Of a stretch of 7,301 nt of DNA, positions 1-6,055 are shown in pieces (the first letter of the stretch is position 1; every line of letters starts with the position of its first letter). The DNA is taken from NCBI GenBank assembly GCA_003508755.1, contig DNTK01000189.1, positions 1 through 7,301 of the forward strand, given 5' to 3'. The notes under the pieces were generated by a model, which was not told where the DNA came from, searched no databases, and saw only the letters and a list, made by a program, of their open reading frames with translations. This DNA is from Bacteroidales bacterium (GTDB lineage Bacteria > Bacteroidota > Bacteroidia > Bacteroidales > UBA10428). The position numbers were made by a program, and so were the translations under genes.

Positions 1-288
1 TTCTTCATTCTCACCATCTGCCGCAGCTTTTAAGTTTTCTATAGTTGAGCCAATAATACCGGCAGGGTAAGAAGCAACTATTTCAGTCATACCACCCTCG
101 AGAAAATTAAAGAATCTCTTTGCATGTTCCTTTTCCTGATCAGCTGTTTCCTGGAAAATGGCAGCGATTTGCTCATAGCCTTCTTTTTTTGCTGCCTTGG
201 CAAAAAATTCGTAGCGGTTGCGGGCCTGTGATTCTCCGGCAAAGGCCTTTAATAAGTTTTGTTCCGTTTGTGTTCCTTTTAAACTCAT
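1..288 (-). CDS. rbr: Rubrerythrin, N-terminal part (3' end cut by window edge)
   Basis: Reading leftward from the ATG at 288 gives 96 residues with no stop before the window edge. The start MSLKGTQTEQNLLKAFAGES and the later ADQEKEHAKRFF are typical of the rubrerythrin diiron four-helix domain. Visible diiron ligands are Glu19, Glu52, His55, Glu93 and Glu96, with the same spacing as Glu20, Glu53, His56, Glu94 and Glu97 of the Desulfovibrio enzyme. The second Glu/His pair and the C-terminal rubredoxin-like domain would lie outside the window. Rubrerythrins reduce hydrogen peroxide in the cytoplasm of anaerobes, taking electrons from rubredoxin-type donors. The gene starts 21 bases after the flavin reductase-rubredoxin gene, so the two are very likely co-transcribed and that protein is the obvious electron donor. 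No Shine-Dalgarno sequence is evident, as usual in Bacteroidota. Identity is secure; full length cannot be judged. Confidence 0.95.
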   Translation of the reverse strand, partial: MSLKGTQTEQNLLKAFAGESQARNRYEFFAKAAKKEGYEQIAAIFQETADQEKEHAKRFFNFLEGGMTEIVASYPAGIIGSTIENLKAAADGENEE

Positions 289-309
289 AGTGAAAATATT
301 ATTTTTCTG

Positions 310-1008
310 TTATTGTATTTCTTCAAAATCATCTGCCGATGCCCCGCAAACCGGGCAAGTCCAACCGGGCGGCAAATCTTCAAATGCTGTTCCTGGTGCA
401 ACCCCCGATTTTGGATCACCTTTCTCCGGGTCGTAGATATGACCACAAATTACACATTGATACTTTTTCGATTTTTGGGCTGCCGGTTTTGCTAGTTTCG
501 CTTTGTCAATGTAGGTTGGAGCGTTTTTTGGGGCAATCCCTTTCTTTATTTCACGATAAAATGCATAAGTAAGTGGAATTTCATCGCTCAGAATTTCGCT
601 GTATTTCACTTCTCCAATAAAAATGAAGTGAGTTCCAACATCAAAAGTATCAACGAGCACACACTCAATTGTAGCAATTGTATCATCTAATACAACAGGA
701 ATGCCCAGCTCACCTGTTTTTACATTGGCATGTTCAAACTTTTTAATGGTCCGGCCACTTTTATAGCCAAACGTGCCAATTGTATCGCGCGAGCTGTCCT
801 GCTTAAGAACAGAGATAGCGAATGCACCGGTTTCTGCTATGAGCTCTGCTGTAAAATTGTCTTTGTTACAGCAGGCAGCAAATTTGGCAGGTTCGGCGGT
901 TACCTGAAATACCGAGTTACTGATAAAACCATTTCCTTTATCAATAGTACCGGACGAGACGATGTACATTCCATAGCTTACCTTAAATAGTGCATTAAAG
1001 TCTATCAT
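310..1008 (-). CDS. hrb: Flavin reductase-rubredoxin fusion (high-molecular-weight rubredoxin)
   Basis: The protein has 232 residues from the ATG at 1008. Residues 1-153 match the flavin reductase-like (flavoredoxin) FMN-binding domain: MIDFNALFKVSYGMYIVSS at the start, then the NSVFQVTAEPAKFAACCNKDN segment at 31-51. A Lys/Ala/Pro-rich linker (about 154-181) leads to a complete rubredoxin at about 182-232 with the iron ligands Cys185, Cys188, Cys218 and Cys221 (CVICG and CPVCG). The family moves electrons from NAD(P)H through FMN to the rubredoxin iron. In Moorella the equivalent Hrb feeds a flavodiiron NO reductase; here the downstream rubrerythrin is the likely acceptor. The frame stays open to an ATG at 1080 and another at 1020, but the first 24 codons do not resemble the family and would cover the predicted promoter, so 1008 is preferred. 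Domain assignment is firm; the physiological partner is inferred. Confidence 0.93.
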   Translation of the reverse strand: MIDFNALFKVSYGMYIVSSGTIDKGNGFISNSVFQVTAEPAKFAACCNKDNFTAELIAETGAFAISVLKQDSSRDTIGTFGYKSGRTIKKFEHANVKTGELGIPVVLDDTIATIECVLVDTFDVGTHFIFIGEVKYSEILSDEIPLTYAFYREIKKGIAPKNAPTYIDKAKLAKPAAQKSKKYQCVICGHIYDPEKGDPKSGVAPGTAFEDLPPGWTCPVCGASADDFEEIQ

Positions 1009-1038
1009 AGTTGAATACATTTTGACATTAATTGAATT

Positions 1039-1068
1039 TAAAGGTACAAAAGTGCAACAATGCACAAT
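1039..1068 (-). promoter_or_regulatory. Candidate promoter of the hrb-rbr operon
   Basis: Read on the minus strand, ATTG (1068-1065) is followed after 18 bases by TACCTTTA (1046-1039). This is close to the Bacteroidota consensus TTTG - about 19-21 bases - TAnnTTTG. It would place the transcript start near 1033, about 25 bases before the chosen ATG at 1008. Two positions deviate from consensus and the spacer is short, so this is a moderate call. Confidence 0.35.
1052..1065. repeat. Perfect inverted repeat inside the hrb promoter (operator candidate)
   Basis: The sequence is gtgcaacaatgcac, two perfect 5-base arms separated by 4 bases. The 5-4-5 geometry is that of FNR/DNR-type sites, although the half-site is not the classical TTGAT. 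It falls between the predicted -33 and -7 elements, where a bound protein would block polymerase. The regulator is unknown. Confidence 0.4.
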
Positions 1069-1142
1069 ATAGAACACCATTATTTAAAATGTTTCTAATT
1101 AATGGGTTAGTAATCTGGGCTATTTAGAAAACTGTCATAAAA

Positions 1143-1159
1143 CCTATTAAAAGAATAGG
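1143..1159. repeat. Perfect inverted repeat upstream of the DUF4395 gene
   Basis: CCTATT - aaaag - AATAGG gives 6-base perfect arms with a 5-base spacer. It lies in the divergent region about 30 bases upstream of the TACATTTG box, so it could be an activator or repressor site. It is not followed by a T-run and would make a poor terminator. The AT-rich background makes chance possible. Confidence 0.3.
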
Positions 1160-1189
1160 ATAAATAGTTAAAATTTCGTTAAAAGCAAT

Positions 1190-1197
1190 TACATTTG
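1190..1197 (+). promoter_or_regulatory. TAnnTTTG-type -7 box before the DUF4395 gene
   Basis: TACATTTG is an exact match to the Bacteroidota -7 consensus TAnnTTTG, 51 bases before the ATG at 1249. No good TTTG element is seen 19-21 bases upstream, so the promoter is only half supported. A second, imperfect box (TTACTTTG) lies at 1220-1230. Confidence 0.35.
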
Positions 1198-1248
1198 TCA
1201 TGAAAACAAAGTCTACTACGTTACTTTGTAAACAAGAACAATAAAAAA

Positions 1249-1704
1249 ATGAGTATCATGAAAAATATAGTTTGCCCCATTTCAGCAGAAAGAGTTCCTG
1301 AACACTTGCCAAGGATTAATGCTTTATTTGTAATAAGCTTATTAACACTTTATTTATTTACAGGCTTTATTCCTCTTTTACTTTTTTTATTCATCGATTT
1401 TATTGCTCGAGGAACAGGCTATGCTCAGTTCAGTCTTATTCATCATGCTTCATCGGGGATTTCGCAAAGTTTTCAACTGAAAAGTCAATTAATTGACAAA
1501 GCACCAAAACTGTTTGCAGCACGATTAGGCGCTGTTATGATTGGTGCTGCCTCTTTGTTGGTTCTAATTGGACAACCCATTGCTGCTTCTGTTGTAGCAA
1601 TTGCAGTAGCGTTTTTTGCAACACTTGAATGTGTTTTGAATTTTTGTGTAGGTTGTTATGTATATAGTCTTATTGTATTGCCCTTCTATTCTAAGAAAAG
1701 CTAA
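1249..1704 (+). CDS. DUF4395-type integral membrane protein with conserved cysteines
   Basis: The protein has 151 residues. Hydrophobic stretches at about 24-38, 40-53, 91-108 and 110-127 indicate four membrane helices, with a further hydrophobic tail around 137-146. The pattern fits DUF4395: Cys-Pro near the start (C9-P10), an Asp/Arg pair after helix 2 (FIDFIARG), KLFAARLG at 87-94, and at the end a Leu-Glu-Cys then Cys-Val-Gly-Cys (C133, C136). The biochemical function of the family is not established. The CxxC pair and the divergent neighbours, which are redox proteins, make a thiol/redox role a reasonable guess. Two starts are possible, ATG 1249 and ATG 1258. The first is preferred because it directly follows an A-rich stretch (aataaaaaa) of the kind that favours initiation in Bacteroidota. 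It is transcribed alone and ends in a strong terminator. Confidence 0.85.
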   Translation: MSIMKNIVCPISAERVPEHLPRINALFVISLLTLYLFTGFIPLLLFLFIDFIARGTGYAQFSLIHHASSGISQSFQLKSQLIDKAPKLFAARLGAVMIGAASLLVLIGQPIAASVVAIAVAFFATLECVLNFCVGCYVYSLIVLPFYSKKS

Positions 1705-1753
1705 AAATCAATGAATAATTTAATAAGCTTGCTGACTCTGGTTTATTAAAATT

Positions 1754-1784
1754 AAAAGTCCTGATATTCTATTAGGACTTTTTT
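1754..1784 (+). terminator. Intrinsic terminator after the DUF4395 gene
   Basis: A 13-pair stem (1754-1766 with 1770-1782, one G-T wobble) closes on a 3-base loop and ends in a run of six T (1779-1784). The AAAA at the 5' base of the stem pairs with the T-run, so it could also work weakly on the other strand. It lies 50 bases after the stop codon and isolates this gene from ddl. Confidence 0.9.
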
Positions 1785-1860
1785 GTTATAAAAAAATGAG
1801 GTTGCCTGTGTAGATTTCACAGTCAAATCAATTTAATTTGCATTAATATTGATTGATAAT

Positions 1861-2835
1861 ATGAAAAAGACGCTGGCCATTGTAACAGGAGGTAATTCTT
1901 CTGAGTATATAATCTCAGTAAAAAGTGCCGATACCATTCATGAAAATATTGACACAAATTTATATGATGCATACCGGGTAGAGATTAAAGGAACCGAATG
2001 GAAGGCAGCCTTACCGGATGGAAATTTTGTGAGCGTTAATAAAAATGATTTTTCGTTTCTTTTAGCCGACACACATGTTAAATTCGATGCTGCCCTGATT
2101 ATGATTCATGGCGATCCGGGTGAAAATGGAAAATTGCAGGGATATTTCGACATGCTCAACATTCCCTACACGGCTTCAAACGTCTTAAGCTCATCCGCAA
2201 CTTTTAGCAAGCACTTTACAAAACAATACCTGAAAAGCTATGGCATTCTTTCGGCAGACTGGATACTTCTCAGTAGTAGAATTGGGTATGATTTATCTGA
2301 AGTCGAAGCTAAAATCGGATTTCCCTGTTTTGTAAAACCGAATAATGCCGGTTCGAGTTTTGGGGTTAGTAAAGTCAGTAATATTGAGCAGTTAAAAGAT
2401 GCTGTTAAGAATGCCATGGCTGAAGATGATGAGGTTCTGGTTGAAAAAATGATTGAAGGAACAGAAATAACTTGTGGTGTATTGCGTACCTCTAATAGTG
2501 TATATACCTTGCCCGTTACCGAAATTGTTAGTAAAACAGGATTCTTTGATTACGAGGCAAAATATACAGAAGGCATGGCTGATGAAATTGTTCCGGCACG
2601 AATTAACGATGCCATTGCCAAAGAATGTCAGGAATTATCACTTAAAATTTATGACCTTTTCCATTGCCACTGGTTTGCACGGGTAGATTATATCCTTTCA
2701 AACGGGAACCTTTTTTTATTAGAGATAAATACAATCCCTGGCATGAGTAAAGAAAGCATTATTCCGAAAATGTTACGTGCCGATAATCTATCTCTGTCAG
2801 ACATGCTTAATCAAATTCTGGATGATATAGTTTAA
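1861..2835 (+). CDS. ddl: D-alanine-D-alanine ligase
   Basis: The ATP-dependent ligase joins two D-alanines to make the dipeptide for peptidoglycan precursors in the cytoplasm. The protein has 324 residues, normal for the family. Landmarks, with E. coli DdlB counterparts: GGNSSE at 10-15 (Glu15), HGDPGENG at 83-90 (His63 region), Lys159 and the NNAGSSFG loop at 161-168 (ATP and Ser150 region), YEAKY at 231-235 (omega loop, Lys215-Tyr216), Arg274 and Asp276 (Arg255, Asp257), ELEIN-type Glu288 and Asn290 (Glu270, Asn272), and Ser299 (Ser281). Tyr235 marks an ordinary D-Ala-D-Ala ligase; D-lactate ligases carry Phe there. The frame extends to a TTG at 1849, but the ATG at 1861 gives the standard MKKTLAIVTGG start and is preferred. 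It appears to be a single-gene unit between two terminator-like structures. No other cell-wall gene is adjacent. Confidence 0.96.
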   Translation: MKKTLAIVTGGNSSEYIISVKSADTIHENIDTNLYDAYRVEIKGTEWKAALPDGNFVSVNKNDFSFLLADTHVKFDAALIMIHGDPGENGKLQGYFDMLNIPYTASNVLSSSATFSKHFTKQYLKSYGILSADWILLSSRIGYDLSEVEAKIGFPCFVKPNNAGSSFGVSKVSNIEQLKDAVKNAMAEDDEVLVEKMIEGTEITCGVLRTSNSVYTLPVTEIVSKTGFFDYEAKYTEGMADEIVPARINDAIAKECQELSLKIYDLFHCHWFARVDYILSNGNLFLLEINTIPGMSKESIIPKMLRADNLSLSDMLNQILDDIV

Positions 2836-2836
2836 A

Positions 2837-2865
2837 TGCCCAGCCGGGCAAATAGGCAATTTTTT
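2837..2865 (+). terminator. Weak terminator-like hairpin after ddl
   Basis: TGCCC - agcc - GGGCA (2837-2850) forms a 5-pair GC-rich hairpin two bases after the ddl stop, but the T-run (2860-2865) comes about ten bases later. An alternative pairing of TGCC 2837-2840 with GGCA 2855-2858 would put the T-run directly after the stem. The structure is unconventional, and some read-through into the next gene is possible. Confidence 0.35.
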
Positions 2866-2872
2866 GGTTGCC
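2855..2872. repeat. Inverted repeat over the -33 element of the CHAT gene
   Basis: GGCAA (2855-2859) and TTGCC (2868-2872) are perfect 5-base arms 8 bases apart. They span the TTTG -33 element at 2863-2866. The repeat could be an operator, or part of the loosely formed ddl terminator region. There is no evidence for a particular regulator. Confidence 0.25.
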
Positions 2873-2894
2873 GCTTATTATTCAATTATATTCG
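2863..2894 (+). promoter_or_regulatory. Bacteroidota-type promoter of the TPR-CHAT gene
   Basis: TTTG (2863-2866), a 20-base spacer, then TATATTCG (2887-2894) matches TTTG-N19-21-TAnnTTTG with a single deviation (C for T). Transcription would begin near 2900, leaving a leader of under 20 bases before the TTG start at 2917. This is the best-formed promoter in the window. It suggests the CHAT gene is made under the housekeeping sigma factor. Confidence 0.6.
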
Positions 2895-2916
2895 TGTTGA
2901 GTAAAAGCCAGCAGCA

Positions 2917-5814
2917 TTGAGACTTCTTAAAACACTTTTAGTATTTTACTTTGCAGGAGCACCTCTTTTTGGGGGAATTGCCCAAGAAATGTCCTATGAG
3001 CATTTGCATTCAAAAGGTGACTCATTTTTGTTCGCCAATAATTTCGATGAGGCCATTGTTGCATTTGAGGAAGCAAGAATTGAAGCTGACCAGCAAGGAA
3101 ATAGTTTTGAATATTTCTTGCAAACGTATAAAATAGGCTATTGCTATTTTAGGCAAAATGAAAATTTTCTTGCTTTAGCCCATTTTACGCAGATTTCTCT
3201 TATGTATTCTCCTAAGACACCTGAGGATTCAGCCCTCTATTATTTAAGTTTTCTCGAAGAATTAGTGATTACCCAAAAGGCAATTATTGAAAAATTTTCT
3301 GAAAAAGAACTAGAGAATATTATTGCTAAAGGAGGTTACCTTAATTCTCACCTCAGAAAAAGGTATATGTACGTTCTGGGAGGGTTCTTTATGCAACGCC
3401 TGGAATACCCTGCCGCAAAAGCCAATTTTCAGGAGTCGGTTAACATTAAAACAAAGGATACATTTTTAGAGGAAAATAGTTGGTATTATCTCGGCTGGGT
3501 TTATGAGCAATTAATGGAACACAACAGAGCCATTGAATGCTATGGTTATTTATTAAGTAGACCCCTTAGTCATATAAAGCCTGAACTGTTATACTACTAT
3601 TTGGGCAATAACTATTCTCTACTTAAGCAATGGCAACCAGCCTTGCAATATTTCACAGCGAGTATTGAAGGGTATCAGGGAACCAAATATGCTTCGAGTG
3701 TATATATGGAATTAGGCAATTGCTATAAACGACTTGGCAGAATTGCAGAAGCAGAAGAAAAATTCATGCAAGCACTTAATATTGCTGAAGAATATAGGGA
3801 AGAGCCAGAGTTTTTGGTAATCGCAAATTTATCTTTGGGTTATTTATATAAGCTACAGGGGAAGAGGAGTTTAACTAAAAAATACTATGAGCTTGCCCAT
3901 GATATTACAATCAGGGAAAGTGTCGAATTTGTATATACTATTCAGGTAATTGATTTGCTTGCTTCGTATTATTATGAAGTCGGAGAACTATCAAAGGCAT
4001 TGAAATTAGTAAACTCCTTTCTTGAAAAGCATAAAGAAACACCCTTATGGAATGAGAATAACACTGCTTTTAATTATTATATCAATGTTCTTGCAGATCA
4101 GTCTGAGATTTATGTAAAACAATGGGAGAATACAAAGCAATTAGATAATCTGGAAAAGGCTTTACAAAGTTGTAGCCGACTAATTGATGAGTCTCTTCGT
4201 TGGTACAATAATTTATCTTCGGAAAAAACAAAACTATACTACCAAAGTAAAATTAGAAGTAATCTGGAATTGTCATTTGAGATTGCCTATTCTCTCTATG
4301 AGGTAACTGGCAAGGAAATGTATTTTAGGAAATTGATTGAATACGATGAATTAAGTAAGTCGAATATATTTAAGGCAAATTTAAACCGCAACCAAACCCT
4401 TGTTTCGCAAGGTGTATCGTCTGAACTTATTCGTAGGGAGAGCGAGTTGCGACAGCAAACATCGAGAATTCGGTATTATTTAAATGAAAAATCATCGGTT
4501 TTAAATGATTCCGTCATAAAAACACTGAAAATTGAGTTAGCAGAAACACAATCATCACTTGATTCCTTGATGAAGGTAATCAAGAAAGGAAACCGGAATT
4601 TTACAGATTTCACATTAACAGCCGAAAACAAAATAAACACAAACATCAAAGATTATTTGCTGGAGGATCAAATACTAATCAATTATTTTCTTACGAAAAA
4701 TGCTCTATACATTCTATCATTCGATCAGAAGGTTGAGCATATTACAAAAGTAGACCTCGAATCCGATTTTATTCGGGATATTATTAAACTGAGGAATAAA
4801 ATAATGGTTCCTTCCGGCAGCTATTTTCAAGCTGATTCGCTTAAATCCTTTATTCAACTCTCTAACAGTCTTTACATTAGATTATTACATCCAATTAAAA
4901 ATCAGATAAAAGGAAAGAGATTGGTGGTGATACCCGACAAGGAAATCAATCTAATACCCTTCGAGGTGTTGCTTACTGATACTATATTCTCCAGGAACGC
5001 TGGTTTTGATCAGTTTCCATTTTTATTACATTCTAATTCTGTTTCTGTTTTAAATACGAAACGTCAACTTGTTCAATCCAGTAGGAAAAAGATTTTAAGG
5101 ACTCAATTCGTTGGATTCGCACCCGATTATAGTATTCATAATAGAAAGTCTAACAATTTGGTTCAGTTTGTCTCCCTTCCTGGAGCAGAAAAAGAAGTAA
5201 TAAATATTAAAGATTTTTATAAGGGGAAAGCCTATTTAGAGAAAGAAGCCACTAAGGAAGCTTTTATGCGTAATGCTACAAAAGCGGATATAATGCACCT
5301 GGCAATGCATACAAACCTTTCTGATATGGATCCTATGAACAGCCAGTTGGTATTTTCTGTATCTAAGAATGACTCCACAGGATTGTTTTACACATGGGAA
5401 TTATATGGCACCCATATGAATGCTGATTTAGTAGTGTTAAGTGCTTGTAATACAGGATCAGGAGAGATTAGTAGTGGTGAAGGGTTACTTAACCTTACAC
5501 GTGGTTTCTTCTACAGCGGAGTACAGAATGTTGTGGCTACCCAATGGGCGGTAACTGATGGGGCAAGTGCAAGTTTGGTGAATTATTTTTATAAGAACTT
5601 AGCAGAAGGAGTCCCGGCAGATCTTTCCCTTCAACAAGCAAAAATAGAGTTTCTTCAAAAGGAGGATCCCTTAAAGCATCATCCATATTTTTGGGCCGGT
5701 TATGTTTCTTTTGGAAAGCCTGCAACCCTCAGTGCACATATCCCTTTCAAGTGGCTGTGGATTTTGCCAATTCTCTTAATAGTTGCAGTATACTTAAAAA
5801 TAAAGAAGAGGTAG
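2917..5814 (+). CDS. Secreted, membrane-anchored TPR-CHAT (caspase-like) peptidase
   Basis: The protein has 965 residues. Order: signal peptide at 1-23 (MRLLK, hydrophobic core, GIAQ before Glu24); helical TPR-type repeats over about 25-460 (clear units near 29-60, 187-213, 224-250, 260-292, 300-330); a charged, coiled-coil-like linker at about 500-560; a CHAT domain at about 575-935; one membrane helix at 944-960; and a short KIKKR tail. In the CHAT domain the catalytic pair is His798 (HLAMHT) and Cys844 (LSACNTG), followed by the conserved GEGLLNLTRGFFYSGVQNVV segment and the TQWAVTD motif. CHAT proteins are caspase-related cysteine peptidases that use TPRs for partner or substrate recognition. 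The topology places the peptidase outside the cytoplasm. TTG at 2917 is the only start codon after the in-frame TAA at 2902, and it supplies the signal peptide; the next ATG (2989) would lose it. Convergent sigma and anti-sigma genes suggest a signalling role. Its substrate is unknown. Confidence 0.92.
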   Translation: MRLLKTLLVFYFAGAPLFGGIAQEMSYEHLHSKGDSFLFANNFDEAIVAFEEARIEADQQGNSFEYFLQTYKIGYCYFRQNENFLALAHFTQISLMYSPKTPEDSALYYLSFLEELVITQKAIIEKFSEKELENIIAKGGYLNSHLRKRYMYVLGGFFMQRLEYPAAKANFQESVNIKTKDTFLEENSWYYLGWVYEQLMEHNRAIECYGYLLSRPLSHIKPELLYYYLGNNYSLLKQWQPALQYFTASIEGYQGTKYASSVYMELGNCYKRLGRIAEAEEKFMQALNIAEEYREEPEFLVIANLSLGYLYKLQGKRSLTKKYYELAHDITIRESVEFVYTIQVIDLLASYYYEVGELSKALKLVNSFLEKHKETPLWNENNTAFNYYINVLADQSEIYVKQWENTKQLDNLEKALQSCSRLIDESLRWYNNLSSEKTKLYYQSKIRSNLELSFEIAYSLYEVTGKEMYFRKLIEYDELSKSNIFKANLNRNQTLVSQGVSSELIRRESELRQQTSRIRYYLNEKSSVLNDSVIKTLKIELAETQSSLDSLMKVIKKGNRNFTDFTLTAENKINTNIKDYLLEDQILINYFLTKNALYILSFDQKVEHITKVDLESDFIRDIIKLRNKIMVPSGSYFQADSLKSFIQLSNSLYIRLLHPIKNQIKGKRLVVIPDKEINLIPFEVLLTDTIFSRNAGFDQFPFLLHSNSVSVLNTKRQLVQSSRKKILRTQFVGFAPDYSIHNRKSNNLVQFVSLPGAEKEVINIKDFYKGKAYLEKEATKEAFMRNATKADIMHLAMHTNLSDMDPMNSQLVFSVSKNDSTGLFYTWELYGTHMNADLVVLSACNTGSGEISSGEGLLNLTRGFFYSGVQNVVATQWAVTDGASASLVNYFYKNLAEGVPADLSLQQAKIEFLQKEDPLKHHPYFWAGYVSFGKPATLSAHIPFKWLWILPILLIVAVYLKIKKR

Positions 5815-5831
5815 CTTTTGCTACCTCTTTT
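5804..5831. terminator. Bidirectional terminator overlapping the CHAT stop codon
   Basis: A 12-pair stem (5804-5815 with 5820-5831, one G-T wobble) closes on a TTTT loop. The CHAT stop codon, TAG 5812-5814, lies inside its 5' arm. The plus-strand transcript continues CTTTTAAATAATTTTATTTT. The minus-strand transcript has a CTTTATTTTT tract after the stem. The hairpin can therefore end both convergent transcription units. Confidence 0.85.
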
Positions 5832-5839
5832 AAATAATT

Positions 5840-5929
5840 TTATTTTCCATCGCCTCCTGGTGGGGGATTGGGAGGATCCGGGTCTTCATCAGGTCTTCGA
5901 ACGGAGTTGTTCTTTAAATAATATTCCAT
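5840..5929 (-). CDS. Tiny proline/glycine-rich peptide, 29 residues
   Basis: From ATG 5929 the frame reads MEYYLKNNSVRRPDEDP, then a DPPNPPPGGDGK tail, and stops with TAA just before the bidirectional terminator. The GC-rich Pro/Gly codons stand out from the AT-rich intergenic DNA around them, which argues for coding. It lies downstream of the anti-sigma gene on the same strand and ends 25 bases from the CHAT stop, so it would be the last gene of the sigma operon. No signal peptide or membrane segment is present. I do not recognise a family. It could be a ligand or substrate of the system, or the tail of a decayed gene (see the same-frame stretch upstream). No ribosome binding site is evident. 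Confidence 0.5.
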   Translation of the reverse strand: MEYYLKNNSVRRPDEDPDPPNPPPGGDGK

Positions 5930-5950
5930 ACTAAAAGTGTTAAATTTCGC

Positions 5951-6055
5951 CTACTCTTCCGGCTTTTCGGCAATCGCTTTTGTAAAGTAGTATTTTATTT
6001 TTAACAAAGCAAATGGGTTTTTTCTTCGAACAGGTAGTAACTTCCTTAGCTCTTC
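5951..6055 (-). other. Open stretch in the same frame as the tiny peptide, ending in TAG
   Basis: Between a TAA at 6058-6056 and a TAG at 5953-5951 the frame is open for 34 codons and overlaps the end of the anti-sigma gene by 10 bases. There is no ATG. A TTG at 6007 would give an 18-residue peptide, MLKIKYYFTKAIAEKPEE. This resembles the start of the 29-residue peptide downstream: Tyr-Tyr, then after eight residues Pro followed by acidic residues, without gaps. The TAG is only eight codons from the downstream ATG and in phase with it. It may be a tandem small gene, a gene split by a stop, or chance. Confidence 0.3.

Noticed and set aside
1009..1080. N-terminal extension of the rubredoxin fusion to the ATG at 1080
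   Set aside because: The extra residues do not look like the flavin reductase family and would overlap the candidate promoter and palindrome.
1200..1244. 14-codon ORF (ATG 1200 to TAA 1242-1244) as a leader peptide of the DUF4395 gene
   Set aside because: If the TACATTTG box at 1190-1197 is used, the transcript starts after this ATG. The peptide shows no attenuator features such as codon runs or alternative hairpins.
1806..1822. CTGTG-N7-CACAG inverted repeat upstream of ddl, resembling a CRP site
   Set aside because: The spacing gives TGTG-N7-CACA (15 bases), not the 16-base CRP layout, and no convincing -33 element for ddl is seen nearby. It is a short repeat that may be chance.
2474..2686. 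Overlapping out-of-frame ORF within ddl
   Set aside because: It is a shadow frame of a clearly coding gene, with no recognisable protein features. The same applies to other embedded frames at 218-990, 2951-3136 and 6081-6335.
1861..2835. Ddl as a vancomycin-resistance (D-Ala-D-Lac) ligase
   Set aside because: Tyr235 in the omega-loop YEAKY motif is the residue of normal D-Ala-D-Ala ligases, and there are no vanH/vanX-like neighbours.
5537..5725. 62-codon antisense ORF opposite the CHAT catalytic region
   Set aside because: It lies opposite the most conserved part of the CHAT domain, has no start context, and its composition follows from the reverse complement of the conserved codons.
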